From Burkholderiaceae bacterium (GTDB lineage Bacteria > Pseudomonadota > Gammaproteobacteria > Burkholderiales > Burkholderiaceae_C): DNA of 58,590 nt. The stretch is from positions 1-58,590 of the forward strand of contig JAIRVR010000053.1 of assembly GCA_031253795.1 (NCBI GenBank). Direction: 5' to 3'. Shown here piece after piece: positions 34,150 to 44,615 of this stretch (the first letter of the stretch is position 1; each line of letters opens with the position of its first letter). The notes below the pieces were generated by a model. It did not search any database and was not told the DNA's origin. It worked only from the letters and a program-made list of their open reading frames with translations. The position numbers were made by a program, and so were the translations under genes.

Positions 34150-34179
34150 GTTTTTGTCCCTGCCGGGTGGCTGATTTTC

Positions 34180-34207
34180 GAGGCCGGGTCTCGGCCCGGC
34201 CTCTTTG
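34180..34207 (+). terminator. Terminator after ttuD
   Basis: GAGGCCGGG/GCCCGGCCTC hairpin with a following TTTGT, placed between the convergent ttuD and LysR genes. Confidence 0.75.
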
Positions 34208-35125
34208 TCACGCCCCGCGCGGCAGCGTCTCCCACCAGTCGTTGTCGAACTTGCCCTGCAGGAAGGCGATGAAGGACTGTACCTTCTGCGGCACCAGGCG
34301 CGGCGAGGGGTAGACGGCGTGGATTTCCTGCTCGGGCAGGCGGCAGCTCTTGAGCACCTCGACCACGCGGCCGGCCTGCAGCGAGTCGTGGGCCACGTAG
34401 CGGGGCAGGGCGGCAATGCCCATGTGCGAGCGTGAGGCCGCCAGCAGGGCCGACAGGTTGTTGGAGCGCAGCCGTCCCGTGACGGCCACCGAGACCGCTT
34501 CGCCGCTGGCGTTGCGCAGTCGCCAGATGTCATTGCCCTGCACGCTGCTGTAGATCAGGGTGGCATGTTCCTTGAGGTCCGAGGGGCGTCGCGGCGTGCC
34601 GCGCTTGCGCAGGTAGCTGGGCGAGGCGACCAGCACCCAGGGATTGACGCCCAGGGTGCGTGCGCCCAGGCTGGAGTCGGCGAGCTTGCCCAGGCGCAGG
34701 GCCACGTCGATGCCTTGGGCCACCAGGTCGGTGTAGCGGTCCTCGAAGCTCAGGTCGATCTGCACCTGGGGGTTGTGCGTCATGAATTCCAGGGCCAGAG
34801 GAATCAGCACGCGCCGTCCGAAGGCCACCGAACTGCCGATGCGCAGCTGGCCCTGCACCTGGGTCTGGCGCACCTGGACCACCTTGTCGGCCTCGGCCAC
34901 GTCGTTGACGATGGTCTTGCATTTCTCGTAGTACAGCGCACCGGCCTCGGTCAGGCTGACGCCGCGCGTATTGCGGTTGAGCAACCTCACCTTGAGCCGG
35001 GCCTCCATGGCCGCGATCTGCTTGGTCACGGTGGGTTGCGTGGTCGCGAATTCATGCGCGACCTTGGTGAAGCTGCTGGTCTCCACCACGCGAACGAACA
35101 TGTGCATGGCATCGAGTCTGTCCAT
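34208..35125 (-). CDS. LysR-type regulator, divergent from gcl
   Basis: 305 residues from ATG 35125. The N-terminal HTH is MHMFVRVVETSSFTKVAHEF followed by ATTQPTVTKQIAAME. The effector domain is of the CrgA/YhjC-like class (GQLRIGSSVAFGRRVLIPLA). Divergent from gcl with a 120-bp promoter region, so it probably controls the gcl-hyi-glxR operon. A glyoxylate-related inducer is likely but not shown by sequence. Confidence 0.9.
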   Translation of the reverse strand: MDRLDAMHMFVRVVETSSFTKVAHEFATTQPTVTKQIAAMEARLKVRLLNRNTRGVSLTEAGALYYEKCKTIVNDVAEADKVVQVRQTQVQGQLRIGSSVAFGRRVLIPLALEFMTHNPQVQIDLSFEDRYTDLVAQGIDVALRLGKLADSSLGARTLGVNPWVLVASPSYLRKRGTPRRPSDLKEHATLIYSSVQGNDIWRLRNASGEAVSVAVTGRLRSNNLSALLAASRSHMGIAALPRYVAHDSLQAGRVVEVLKSCRLPEQEIHAVYPSPRLVPQKVQSFIAFLQGKFDNDWWETLPRGA

Positions 35126-35245
35126 GGCCAGGTCTTCCTTTGCGTCTGATTTATTCCTGTGTGGAATAAATTTTATGGCCTGTGCTGACGTTCCGCTGAG
35201 CGCCCTGTCTGCCTAGAGTTGACGCCAGTTCGAAGGAGACCTCCC

Positions 35246-37036
<1,791 letters not shown>

Positions 37037-37151
37037 CCGGCCTGCCACGCCACACCACACGGCATTGCACTGCACTGCTTTTTCTATCGGCGGGGCACCC
37101 TGCGTGCCCTGCCGCTCCCAACCCACCAAACGACTACCGGAGACTTCTGAC

Positions 37152-37940
37152 ATGCCCCGTTTTGCTGCCAACCTCAGCATGCTGTTCACCGAGGTGCCCT
37201 TCCTCGACCGCTTCGAGCGCGCGGCGCGCGCCGGCTTCGAGGCCGTGGAATTCCTGTTTCCCTACGCCCACACGGTCCAGGAGATCAAGGAGCGCGTGGA
37301 CGCCCATGGCCTGCAGATCGTCCTGCACAACCTGCCGGCCGGCGACTGGGAGGCGGGCGAGCGCGGCATTGCCTGCCATCCCGACCGCGTGGACGAGTTC
37401 CGCGCCGGCGTGGCCAAGGCCGTGACCTACGGCCATGCGCTGGGCGTGCCCCAGCTCAACTGCCTGGCCGGCAAGGCGCCTGCCGGTGCCGATGCGGCGC
37501 TGCTGCGCCGCACCTTCGTGGACAACCTGCGCTTTGCCGCCTCGGCGCTGAGCGCGGCCAACCTGCGCCTGCTGATCGAGCCCATCAACCCCTTCGACAT
37601 CCCCGGCTTCTACCTGAACCGCACGGACGAGGCCCTGTCCATCCTCGACGAGGTGGGCGCGCCCAACGCCTTCGTGCAGTACGACATCTACCACGCGCAG
37701 CGCACCGAGGGCGAACTGGCGGCCACGCTGCAAAAGCACCTGGCCCGCATCGGCCACGTGCAGCTGGCCGACAACCCGGGCCGCAACGAGCCGGGCTCGG
37801 GCGAGATCAACTACCCCTTCCTGTTCGCGCACCTGGACCGCATCGGCTACCAGGGCTGGGTGGGCTGCGAGTACAAGCCCGCGCGCGATACCGAATCGGG
37901 CCTGGGCTGGATCGAGGCCCACGCCGCCGTCGCCGCCTGA
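37152..37940 (+). CDS. hyi: Hydroxypyruvate isomerase
   Basis: 262 residues from ATG 37152. The TIM-barrel family pattern is complete: RFAANLSMLFTEVPFLDRFE, GFEAVEFLFPY, LHNLPAGDWEAGERG, LLIEPINPFDIPGFYL with the metal Glu, QYDIYHAQRTEG and GCEYKPA. It interconverts hydroxypyruvate and tartronate semialdehyde. Located 115 bp after gcl and 60 bp before glxR in the same orientation, as in other glyoxylate operons. Confidence 0.94.
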   Translation: MPRFAANLSMLFTEVPFLDRFERAARAGFEAVEFLFPYAHTVQEIKERVDAHGLQIVLHNLPAGDWEAGERGIACHPDRVDEFRAGVAKAVTYGHALGVPQLNCLAGKAPAGADAALLRRTFVDNLRFAASALSAANLRLLIEPINPFDIPGFYLNRTDEALSILDEVGAPNAFVQYDIYHAQRTEGELAATLQKHLARIGHVQLADNPGRNEPGSGEINYPFLFAHLDRIGYQGWVGCEYKPARDTESGLGWIEAHAAVAA

Positions 37941-38000
37941 GCGGCCGCAGAACATCTTCGGATTTACCGGATTTCCCAAAAACGACAAGGAGTACACAGC

Positions 38001-38915
38001 ATGAATGCATCCTCTCTCAAGCTTGGTTTCGTGGGCCTCGGCATCATGGGCGCGCCCATGGCGGGCCACCTGCTCACGGCCGGCCACCAGCTGTTCGTGA
38101 ACACCCTGGGCAAGATCCCCGCGCAGATCGCCGAGAGCAGCGCCACCCAGTGCACCACGGCGCGCGGCGTGGCCGAGCGTGCCGACATCATCTTCCTGAT
38201 GCTGCCCGACACGCCCGATGTCGAGAAGGTGCTGTTCGGCGAGGACGGCGTGGCCGCAGGCCTCAAGGGCAGCAGCGGCAAGGTGGTGGTGGACATGAGC
38301 TCCATCTCGCCCGTGGCCACCAAGGACTTCGCGCGCCGCATCGAGGCCATCGGCGCCCGGTACCTGGATGCGCCGGTCTCCGGCGGCGAGGTGGGCGCCA
38401 AGAACGCCACGCTGTCCATCATGGTCGGCGGCCCCGAGGACGTGTTCGCGCGCGTCAAGCCGCTGTTCGAGCGCATGGGCAAGAACATCACCCTGGTGGG
38501 CGGCAACGGCGACGGCCAGACCGCCAAGGTGGCCAACCAGATCATCGTGGCGCTGAACATCGAGGCCGTGGCCGAGGCGCTGCTGTTCGCATCGCGCGCC
38601 GGCGCCGATCCGGCCCGTGTGCGCGAGGCGCTGCTGGGCGGCTTTGCCTCGTCCAAGATCCTGGAAGTGCATGCCGAGCGCATGATCAAGCGCACGTTCG
38701 ATCCGGGCTTCCGCATCTCGCTGCACCAGAAGGACCTGAATCTGGCCCTGAGCAGCGCGCGCCAGCTCGGCGTGTCCCTGCCCAACACTGCCCAGGCGCA
38801 GGAGCTGTTCAACAGCTGCGTGGCCCACGGTGGAGCGGGCTGGGATCACTCCGGCATGGTGCGTGCGCTGGAGATCCAGGCCAACTTCGAAGTGGGCCAG
38901 AAGGTCCCGGCCTGA
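38001..38915 (+). CDS. glxR: Tartronate semialdehyde reductase
   Basis: 304 residues from ATG 38001 after AAGGAG. Rossmann motif GFVGLGIMGAPMAGHLL, substrate motif DAPVSGGEVGAKNATLSIM and catalytic lysine segment GQTAKVANQIIVALNI identify a beta-hydroxyacid dehydrogenase; the operon makes it GlxR, reducing tartronate semialdehyde to D-glycerate with NAD(P)H. Last gene of gcl-hyi-glxR, ended by a strong terminator. Confidence 0.94.
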   Translation: MNASSLKLGFVGLGIMGAPMAGHLLTAGHQLFVNTLGKIPAQIAESSATQCTTARGVAERADIIFLMLPDTPDVEKVLFGEDGVAAGLKGSSGKVVVDMSSISPVATKDFARRIEAIGARYLDAPVSGGEVGAKNATLSIMVGGPEDVFARVKPLFERMGKNITLVGGNGDGQTAKVANQIIVALNIEAVAEALLFASRAGADPARVREALLGGFASSKILEVHAERMIKRTFDPGFRISLHQKDLNLALSSARQLGVSLPNTAQAQELFNSCVAHGGAGWDHSGMVRALEIQANFEVGQKVPA

Positions 38916-38972
38916 TGCCGCGCCGCTGACAACGCGATTGGTGGGAGGGCGGCCTTGCGCCGCCCTGTTGTG

Positions 38973-39005
38973 AAAAGCCGCGCCCGGCAACGGGCGCGGC
39001 TTTTT
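38973..39005 (+). terminator. Terminator of the gcl operon
   Basis: AAAAGCCGCGCCCG/CGGGCGCGGCTTTTT with a GCAA loop. A second hairpin, GGGCGGCC..GGCCGCCC-like (38944-38966), precedes it. Confidence 0.92.
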
Positions 39006-39120
39006 CTTGCCATGAAACGCATGCGCTGCATGCTCAAAGACCTGCGCTATGCGAATACTCTATAAAACCGCCACAGCCCAACTCAGGGACACCGAGGAAG
39101 GGCCGCCCCGCACCGAGGGT

Positions 39121-39175
39121 GTCGTCCCCCTCCGCGAAGCGAGAAGGGGGAAGGCGCGCAGCGCATCAGGGGGTC
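39121..39175. repeat. CCCCCT-N-AAGGGGG hairpin element by ggt
   Basis: CCCCCTCCGCGAAGCGAGAAGGGGG-type inverted repeat followed by a short palindromic GCGCGCAGCGC stretch, just downstream of the minus-strand ggt stop. It looks like the dispersed hairpin elements found in comamonad genomes and may act as ggt terminator; other copies would have to be found elsewhere. Confidence 0.4.
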
Positions 39176-40994
39176 AGTACCCCAATGTCTGGCCGTCGGG
39201 ATTGCGGGGGTCGGAGGCGCCGTAGAGCATGCCGTCGCGCAGCTGGATGGTCTGCGTGCGGCCCATCGACGCCTTCACGGCAACGTTGTGGCCGCGCGAC
39301 TTGAGCAGGGCCACGGTGTCGGGGCTGATGCCCTTTTCCACGCGCAGCTCATCGGGCGTCCACTGGTGGTGGAAGCGCGGCGTGGCGGCGGCCTCGGCCG
39401 GGTTCATGCCGAAGTCGATGGTGTTGACCACGGTCTGCAGCACGGTGGTGATGATGCGCGCGCCGCCGGGGCTGCCGGTGACCAGCACGGGCTTGCCGTC
39501 CTTGAGCACCATGGTCGGCGTCATCGACGACAGCGGGCGCTTGCCTGCGGCCACCGCATTGGCGTCGCCACCCACCAGTCCGTAGGCATTGGCCACGCCG
39601 GGCTTGGCCGAGAAGTCGTCCATCTCGTTGTTGAGCAGGATGCCCGTGCCCTTGGCCACGATGCCGCTGCCGAAGTTGGTGTTCAGCGTATAGGTCACGG
39701 CCACGGCGTTGCCCGCCTTGTCCACCACCGAGTAGTGCGTGGTCTGGTCGCTCTCGTAGGGCTGGGGCTTGCCGGGGCGGATGTCCTTGCCGGCGCGCGC
39801 CTGGTAGGGGTCGATGCCGGCGGCCAGCGCCTCGGCATAGCGCTTGGAGGTCAGGCCCTTGAGCGGCACGGTCACGAAGTCGGGATCACCCAGGTATTCG
39901 GCACGGTCGGCATAGGCCAGCTTCATGCTTTCCGCCATGTAGTGGATGCTCTGTGCGCTGTTGACGCCCCACTGGTTCATTGGCCAGCGTTCCATCATGT
40001 TGAGGATCTGGATCAGGTGGGCGCCGCCGGAGGACGGAGGCGGCATGGTCACGATCTCGTAGCCACGGTAGGTGCCGCGCAGCGGCTCGCGCTCGGCGAC
40101 CTTGTAGCTCTTGAGGTCCTGCAGCGACAGGGCGCCTGCATGCGGTGCCATCTCGGCCGCGATCTTGCGGGCGATGGCGCCTTCGTAGAACACCTTGGAG
40201 CCCTGCTGGCCGATCAGGCGCAGCGACTGGGCCAGGTCCTTCTGCACCAGGCGGTCGCCGCGCTTGAGCGGCTCGCCCCCGCGCCAGAAGATGGCCTGGG
40301 TGGCGGGCCACTGGCCCATGTTCTTCTTTTCCTGCTGCAGGATCTGGGCCAGGGTCTCGCTGACCGGGAAGCCCTTGTCGGCCAGCTTTGCGGCGGGCGC
40401 GATCACCGTGGACAAAGGCAGCGATCCCCATTTCTTCAGCGCATGCTCCATGCCGGCCACGGTGCCGGGCACGCCCACGGCGTAGTGGGTGTAGAGCGAT
40501 TTGCCGTCGATGACCTTGCCATCCGCACCCACGTACATGTCGCGCGTGGCCTTGGAGGGAGCGACCTCGCGGAAGTCCAGCGCAATGTTCTTGCCGCTCT
40601 TGGCGTCATGCACCACCATGAAACCGCCGCCGCCGATGTTGCCCGCGTTGGGCAGGGCCACGGCCAGCGCAAAGCCCATGGCCACGGCGGCGTCCACCGC
40701 ATTGCCGCCCGACTTCAGGATCTGCAGGCCGATGCGCGAGGCCAGCTCCTGCTCGCTGGCCACCATGCCGCTCCTGCCCACGACGGGATGGAACACATCC
40801 ATGTCGAAGTCATAGGCGGCGCTGGCGGCCTGGGCAGCGCTGCTCTGCGTGATGGGCGCCGCTGCCGGGGCAGGCGCTGCAGCCACGGGTGCCGGCGCCG
40901 CCGAAGCTGCTGGCGGCTGCGTGCTGCTGCAGGCGGCCAGGCTGGCAATGGCCAGCGCCAGGCTGGTTGCAAGCAAGGGGGAGCGAAGTTGCAT
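39174..40994 (-). CDS. ggt: Gamma-glutamyltransferase, lipoprotein form
   Basis: 606 residues from ATG 40994. N-terminal lipoprotein signal with LAACSS (Cys about 22) and an Ala/Pro linker, then the large subunit (RSGMVASEQELASRIGLQIL, GNAVDAAVAMGFALAVALPN). The autocleavage Thr begins TTHYSVVDKAGNAVAVTYTL; NTNFGSG and MTPTMVLKDGKPVLVTGSPG complete the small subunit. It cleaves glutathione and gamma-glutamyl peptides in the periplasm. Divergent from hiuH, it shares a 339-bp region containing regulon operator C, but there is no pathway reason to place it in purine use. Confidence 0.93.
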   Translation of the reverse strand: MQLRSPLLATSLALAIASLAACSSTQPPAASAAPAPVAAAPAPAAAPITQSSAAQAASAAYDFDMDVFHPVVGRSGMVASEQELASRIGLQILKSGGNAVDAAVAMGFALAVALPNAGNIGGGGFMVVHDAKSGKNIALDFREVAPSKATRDMYVGADGKVIDGKSLYTHYAVGVPGTVAGMEHALKKWGSLPLSTVIAPAAKLADKGFPVSETLAQILQQEKKNMGQWPATQAIFWRGGEPLKRGDRLVQKDLAQSLRLIGQQGSKVFYEGAIARKIAAEMAPHAGALSLQDLKSYKVAEREPLRGTYRGYEIVTMPPPSSGGAHLIQILNMMERWPMNQWGVNSAQSIHYMAESMKLAYADRAEYLGDPDFVTVPLKGLTSKRYAEALAAGIDPYQARAGKDIRPGKPQPYESDQTTHYSVVDKAGNAVAVTYTLNTNFGSGIVAKGTGILLNNEMDDFSAKPGVANAYGLVGGDANAVAAGKRPLSSMTPTMVLKDGKPVLVTGSPGGARIITTVLQTVVNTIDFGMNPAEAAATPRFHHQWTPDELRVEKGISPDTVALLKSRGHNVAVKASMGRTQTIQLRDGMLYGASDPRNPDGQTLGY

Positions 40995-41333
40995 CGGTAT
41001 CTCCTTGGCAGATGAAACAGTGGAACAGTGGAAAAAGAGCGCGGGTCCTGTGCCGCCCTGTGCGCGCTGGCCGGAGGGTCCTGCGGCCAGGGTGGCGGCG
41101 GACCACAGTGTAGAAGCATGGCGTCGGCAGCCTTCCCGCGCGCCGGCCCAGGCGCCGAAAGTGCGGGTATCTGCCTAGACGCCGACCGTGCAACGCCCTT
41201 CAAGGGCGTACAAAAACTGTATACACTTTAAGAATGCAGGGCAGGGCCGCGAGTGCTGTCGCGCGCCGCGCTCCGTGCATTGACCAACCGATGACAACCG
41301 GGCGGGCCAGCTCCCGCCGCACAGGAGATTTCC
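40995..41333. other. Divergent ggt/hiuH promoter region
   Basis: 339 bp without a gene. Operator copy C lies at 41209-41225, and its TATACA followed by a 108-bp leader suggests the hiuH promoter. The ggt-proximal half is GC-rich, with no box I can assign. Confidence 0.5.
41209..41225 (+). promoter_or_regulatory. Purine-regulon operator copy C (hiuH)
   Basis: TACAAAAACTGTATACA, differing from copy A at one base. TTCAAG at 41199 could be the -35 box with the operator's TATACA as -10, so binding would block hiuH transcription. Confidence 0.65.
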
Positions 41334-41684
41334 ATGGGCCTGAGCACCCACGTCCTCGACACCATGAATGGCTGCCCCGCAGCCGGCATGGCCGTCGCGC
41401 TGTATTCCACCGATGGCGACCAGGCCACGCTGATCAAGAGCCTGGTGCTCAACCACGACGGCCGCACCGATGCTCCGCTGTTCGACAACCACAGCCTCAG
41501 GACCGGCACCTACCGCCTGACCTTCGACGTGGCGGCCTACTTCAAGGCCCGTGGCGTGCAGCTGCCCGAGCCCAACTTCCTCAACAAGGTGAGCCTGGAC
41601 TTCGGCGTGGCCCATGCCGACCAGCACTACCACGTGCCCCTGCTGGTCAGCCCCTGGAGCTATTCCACGTACCGGGGCTCCTGA
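41334..41684 (+). CDS. hiuH: 5-Hydroxyisourate hydrolase (transthyretin-like)
   Basis: 116 residues from ATG 41334 after AGGAG. STHVLDTMNGCPAAGM carries the first catalytic His, NHDGRTDAPL the Arg, and HYHVPLLVSPWSYSTYRGS the second His and the C-terminal YRGS signature that separates these hydrolases from true transthyretins. It hydrolyses the product of PuuD to OHCU, the substrate of the uraD half of the fusion enzyme. Monocistronic with its own terminator. Confidence 0.96.
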   Translation: MGLSTHVLDTMNGCPAAGMAVALYSTDGDQATLIKSLVLNHDGRTDAPLFDNHSLRTGTYRLTFDVAAYFKARGVQLPEPNFLNKVSLDFGVAHADQHYHVPLLVSPWSYSTYRGS

Positions 41685-41738
41685 CCCCTGCTGCAGGCAG
41701 GCTGTCGGGGGATGGCCTGGAGTGAGCCCTGAAACGAG

Positions 41739-41770
41739 GAACGGCCCGCATTGCGGGCCGTTCCTGTTTT
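41739..41770 (+). terminator. Terminator of hiuH
   Basis: GGAACGGCCCGCA/TGCGGGCCGTTCC hairpin (41739-41764) followed by a T-rich tract. Confidence 0.9.
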
Positions 41771-41802
41771 TGTTTATGTTCCTGTCTCTGCCGGAGGGCG
41801 GG

Positions 41803-42192
41803 CTACTTGCCCTTGGCGTGCCCCATGGCCACGACCAGGGCCGTGACGAAGAAGAAGGCCTGCAGCTCCAGCGCCCAGCCTCCCGAGCTGTGCAGCTGCA
41901 TCACCTGGCCCGTGTGCACCAGCGCAAAGGCCACGACCATGTTGATCGCAATCACCAGCGCCGCGGGCACCACCCACAGGCCGACCAGCAGCAGCAGCGG
42001 CGCCACCACCTCACCCAGATAGACCGCATAGGCCAGCCAGCCCGGTGCGCCCGTGGACTCCACCATGCGCTCGATGCTGCCTATGCCGTAGCGCAGCTTG
42101 GCCCAGCCATGGAAAAGCAACAGGACCGCGAGCGTGACGCGCAGCAGCACCATGGCTGCCTGGGGATGGTGAAAGTGGCTCCAGAACTTCAT
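41803..42192 (-). CDS. DoxX family membrane protein
   Basis: 129 residues from ATG 42192, after GGGAG; a longer in-frame ORF upstream has no support. Four membrane segments, starting MVLLRVTLAVLLLFHGWAKL with the DoxX HGWxKL motif, and GWLAYAVYLGEVVAPLLLLV. DoxX-like proteins are small inner-membrane proteins often linked to redox stress; no partner gene is seen here. Oriented toward hiuH, convergent with it. Confidence 0.85.
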   Translation of the reverse strand: MKFWSHFHHPQAAMVLLRVTLAVLLLFHGWAKLRYGIGSIERMVESTGAPGWLAYAVYLGEVVAPLLLLVGLWVVPAALVIAINMVVAFALVHTGQVMQLHSSGGWALELQAFFFVTALVVAMGHAKGK

Positions 42193-42510
42193 GAACTCCC
42201 TCGGTGTGGATGACCCGGCCTGCCGGGCGTTGCCGTGCTGCATTCTGGCATCAGCGGACTTGGGGCGCTGGCTGTGGCGGCCCGGCACGGGATTTTCAGA
42301 CATTTCCTGCGGGCCTGTAGTCCTATGGCGCAACTTGTGACATGCCTCATCACAAGTACCGCAAAGCGGCCTAGCATCGGGCTCAGCCTGTCTCAGAAAC
42401 GGTTTGCGAGCACTGGAAGGGGTGCCCGGGACCGGGGAGGCAAGGTGATCAATCCAGCGAACCGATGGGGTCTCCCCCAAAACGTCCAACCAAGAAAGGC
42501 AGGTTTTCCC
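42193..42510. other. Divergent DoxX/SYLF intergenic region
   Basis: 318 bp with no credible ORF. It must contain promoters for both flanking genes; I see no strong consensus boxes, repeats or hairpins in it. Confidence 0.4.
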
Positions 42511-43095
42511 ATGCGTGAGTTTTCTTTGCGTACCGTCGTGATGGCCACTGCACTGGCGGCCGGCAGCATGGCCATGGTCGGCTGCACGACCACCAAGCCG
42601 GAAACCCAGTCCGCGCCGCGTGCCGACGCCACCACCGTCAACGCGCGTGCCAACGCCGCTCTGGAGCGGCTGTACCAGACAGCGCCCGGCTCCAAGGAAA
42701 TGGTGGCCCGCTCCAAGGGCGTGCTGATCTTCCCCTCTGTGATCGGCGGCAGCTTCGTCATCGGGGTCGAGCATGGCCGCGGCGTGCTGCGCGTCGGCGG
42801 CCAGAACAAGGGCTACTACAGCACCACCGGCGCCTCGGTGGGCTGGCAGGCCGGTGGCCAGTCCAAGGCTGTGATCTATGTGTTCAACACCCAGGAAGCG
42901 CTGGACAAGTTCCTGGCCAGCGATGGCTGGTCCGTGGGCGCCGATGCCACGGTGGCCGCAGGCAAGGTGGGCGCCAATGGCAGCGTGGACACCACGACCG
43001 CCCAGGGCCCTGTGACCAGCTATGTGCTGACCAATGCGGGCCTGGAAGCCGGCGTGTCGCTGCAGGGCTCGAAGATCACCAAGGTGGTCGAGTGA
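42511..43095 (+). CDS. SYLF-domain (Ysc84-like) lipoprotein
   Basis: 194 residues from ATG 42511 after AAAGGCAGG. Lipoprotein signal with MAMVGCTTT (Cys about 25). The SYLF domain shows GVLIFPSVIGGSFVIGVEHG, GRGVLRVGG, YYSTTGASVGWQAGGQSKAV and SVGADATVAAGKVG. Bacterial members are periplasmic, lipid-binding proteins of unknown role, often induced by envelope stress. Own terminator follows. Confidence 0.9.
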   Translation: MREFSLRTVVMATALAAGSMAMVGCTTTKPETQSAPRADATTVNARANAALERLYQTAPGSKEMVARSKGVLIFPSVIGGSFVIGVEHGRGVLRVGGQNKGYYSTTGASVGWQAGGQSKAVIYVFNTQEALDKFLASDGWSVGADATVAAGKVGANGSVDTTTAQGPVTSYVLTNAGLEAGVSLQGSKITKVVE

Positions 43096-43121
43096 TCCCG
43101 GCCCTGAGGGGCCTTTGAACG

Positions 43122-43147
43122 AAACCGGCCTGCGGGCCGGTTTTTCT
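43122..43147 (+). terminator. Terminator of the SYLF gene
   Basis: AAACCGGCC-TGC-GGGCCGGTTTTT hairpin 27 bp after the stop; it also lies beyond the end of the convergent Arc-like gene. Confidence 0.9.
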
Positions 43148-43160
43148 TTGCGCGGTCGTC

Positions 43161-43490
43161 TCAGTCGGCGCCAGCGACGCCGCCTTCATTGCCGCTGTCC
43201 GGCGCAGCCGGCGGGAGAACGGCCTGTTCTATGCGCTCCAGGCGCTTTTCGATGCGCTCCACGGCATCGGCACTCATCTTGATGTCGTAGATGCTCACAG
43301 GCTCCTCGCATTCCAGCGAAGGGTCCGTCGCGGCCGACATGCGGCCAAGCACAGGGGCCTCGAACGTGGTCTGCAGCCGGGCCACGACTTCGGCGTTCAT
43401 GGAACGGCCGGTGCGCTTGGCTGCCTCCTCGATGAGGTCCTTGAGTTCCTGCGGCAGGCGCAGCTTGTACTGAGGATCGGTCTGTTTCAT
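43161..43490 (-). CDS. Arc-like ribbon-helix-helix DNA-binding protein
   Basis: 109 residues from ATG 43490. PQYKLRLPQELKDLIEEAAK followed by RTGRSMNAEVVARLQTTFE is the Arc/MetJ ribbon-helix-helix, with the strand at residues 6-10. A coiled-coil tail (ADAVERIEKRLERIEQAVL) may extend the dimer. Two copies of a 15-bp motif lie just upstream in the divergent promoter region and are likely its operators. Confidence 0.85.
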   Translation of the reverse strand: MKQTDPQYKLRLPQELKDLIEEAAKRTGRSMNAEVVARLQTTFEAPVLGRMSAATDPSLECEEPVSIYDIKMSADAVERIEKRLERIEQAVLPPAAPDSGNEGGVAGAD

Positions 43491-43503
43491 CGCCGGCAAT
43501 CAT

Positions 43504-43543
43504 GGACCGGAAAGGTATTGACTGCAAGGGACCTGAAAGGTAT
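43504..43543. promoter_or_regulatory. Paired operator-like direct repeats
   Basis: GGACCGGAAAGGTAT (43504-43518) and GGACCTGAAAGGTAT (43529-43543) differ at one base and start 25 bp apart, between the Arc-like gene and the divergent 129-residue ORF. Ribbon-helix-helix repressors bind cooperatively to such tandem sites. Confidence 0.6.
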
Positions 43544-43583
43544 CGTGGCTTCGGGACCAGCACGGTCCCGCACAAGGGGTGCC

Positions 43584-43973
43584 ATGAAGTCAGTCAAGCA
43601 ATCCGGCCGCCGCCATAGCAGATCCTCACCACAGCACCAGGAGGTGCTGGCGGTCGATGCGCTGTGCCACATGGGCGCGGCCCTGGGCGTGCTGGAACTG
43701 CATGCCGAACGCGCCGGCTCGGCCATGGTGTGTGCCGCGCGTGATCTGCTGCGCGGCTACCACGCCAGCGCTGACCAGGCAGTGGCCAGCCTGCAGGCTG
43801 GCCACCGCGCGGCAGGCGTGCTGCCGAAGCTGTCACAGGACCTGGGCTATGCCATCGAGGTCATCGACCGCGTGAACGATGACGCCCCGGATGACCTGGT
43901 GCTCTATGCCGTGACCTGCCTGCTCAGAAGCGCCAGGAGCTTTGCCGACGGCCAGCCGCGTGAGCAGCCCTGA
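43584..43973 (+). CDS. Hypothetical protein divergent from the Arc-like gene
   Basis: 129 residues from ATG 43584 after AAGGGG. A basic N-terminus is followed by helical sequence (LAVDALCHMGAALGVLELHA, later LPKLSQDLGYAIEVIDRVND). No family recognised. Because it shares the direct-repeat operator region, it is probably controlled by the Arc-like protein. Confidence 0.6.
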   Translation: MKSVKQSGRRHSRSSPQHQEVLAVDALCHMGAALGVLELHAERAGSAMVCAARDLLRGYHASADQAVASLQAGHRAAGVLPKLSQDLGYAIEVIDRVNDDAPDDLVLYAVTCLLRSARSFADGQPREQP

Positions 43974-43996
43974 ATCGGCCTGAATCGGCGTGAAGC

Positions 43997-44485
43997 TCAG
44001 AGCTGGCCTTCGGTCAGCGTGTCGAGCTGGAAGCGGCCGGACTTGTCCCAGAGCCAGGTATCGGTATACGTGATGCGGGCGGCGCCGGCCGGGGTGGGGA
44101 AGGGCGCGGCGGCGCGCACCAGGCGCTCGATCTCGCTCACCACCTCGGGGGCATGGCTGGGCGCGCGCATCCAGTGCAGGCGCTGGACCTGGCCGTTGCG
44201 GTCGATCTGCACCTGCAGCACGCCGATCGCGTAGAGCATGGGCGGCAGCTGGCCCTTGTAGATGCGCTCGGCATTGCGTGTGTACAGATGGTTGGCTGCC
44301 ACCTTGCGGTACTGCAGCTGTGCGCTGGAGGTGGCTTCGTCGGGGCGCGGGCCGGGGCCGGGCGGCGACTTGCAGGCCGTGACCAGGGAGGCAATGGCGG
44401 CCATCAGCCCCGCCCACAGCCAGGGACGGCCGGAACGTGGCTTTTGCACGGAACTGTGCTGAGAGGAATCGGGGGAATCGGGCAT
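43997..44485 (-). CDS. Lipoprotein with TonB-C-like domain
   Basis: 162 residues from ATG 44485. The N-terminal segment LWAGLMAAIASLVTACKSP may be a lipoprotein signal (TAC at about 40) or anchor. The C-terminal part (MLYAIGVLQVQIDRNGQVQR, later RAAAPFPTP) has the strand order of TonB C-terminal domains. TonB boxes and an ExbBD locus are absent, so it may be a stand-alone periplasmic member. Confidence 0.65.
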   Translation of the reverse strand: MPDSPDSSQHSSVQKPRSGRPWLWAGLMAAIASLVTACKSPPGPGPRPDEATSSAQLQYRKVAANHLYTRNAERIYKGQLPPMLYAIGVLQVQIDRNGQVQRLHWMRAPSHAPEVVSEIERLVRAAAPFPTPAGAARITYTDTWLWDKSGRFQLDTLTEGQL

Positions 44486-44615
44486 GATTGCGAGCGTATC
44501 CTGAAACGCTGCGGCACCGGCAGTCGGAGCGCAAAACTCAAGTGCCGCAGCGGAAAATCCCGCAACAAATTCCAACGAAGCCCGCAGGCGCCATGACGGG
44601 CTGTCAGGTGCGCCC

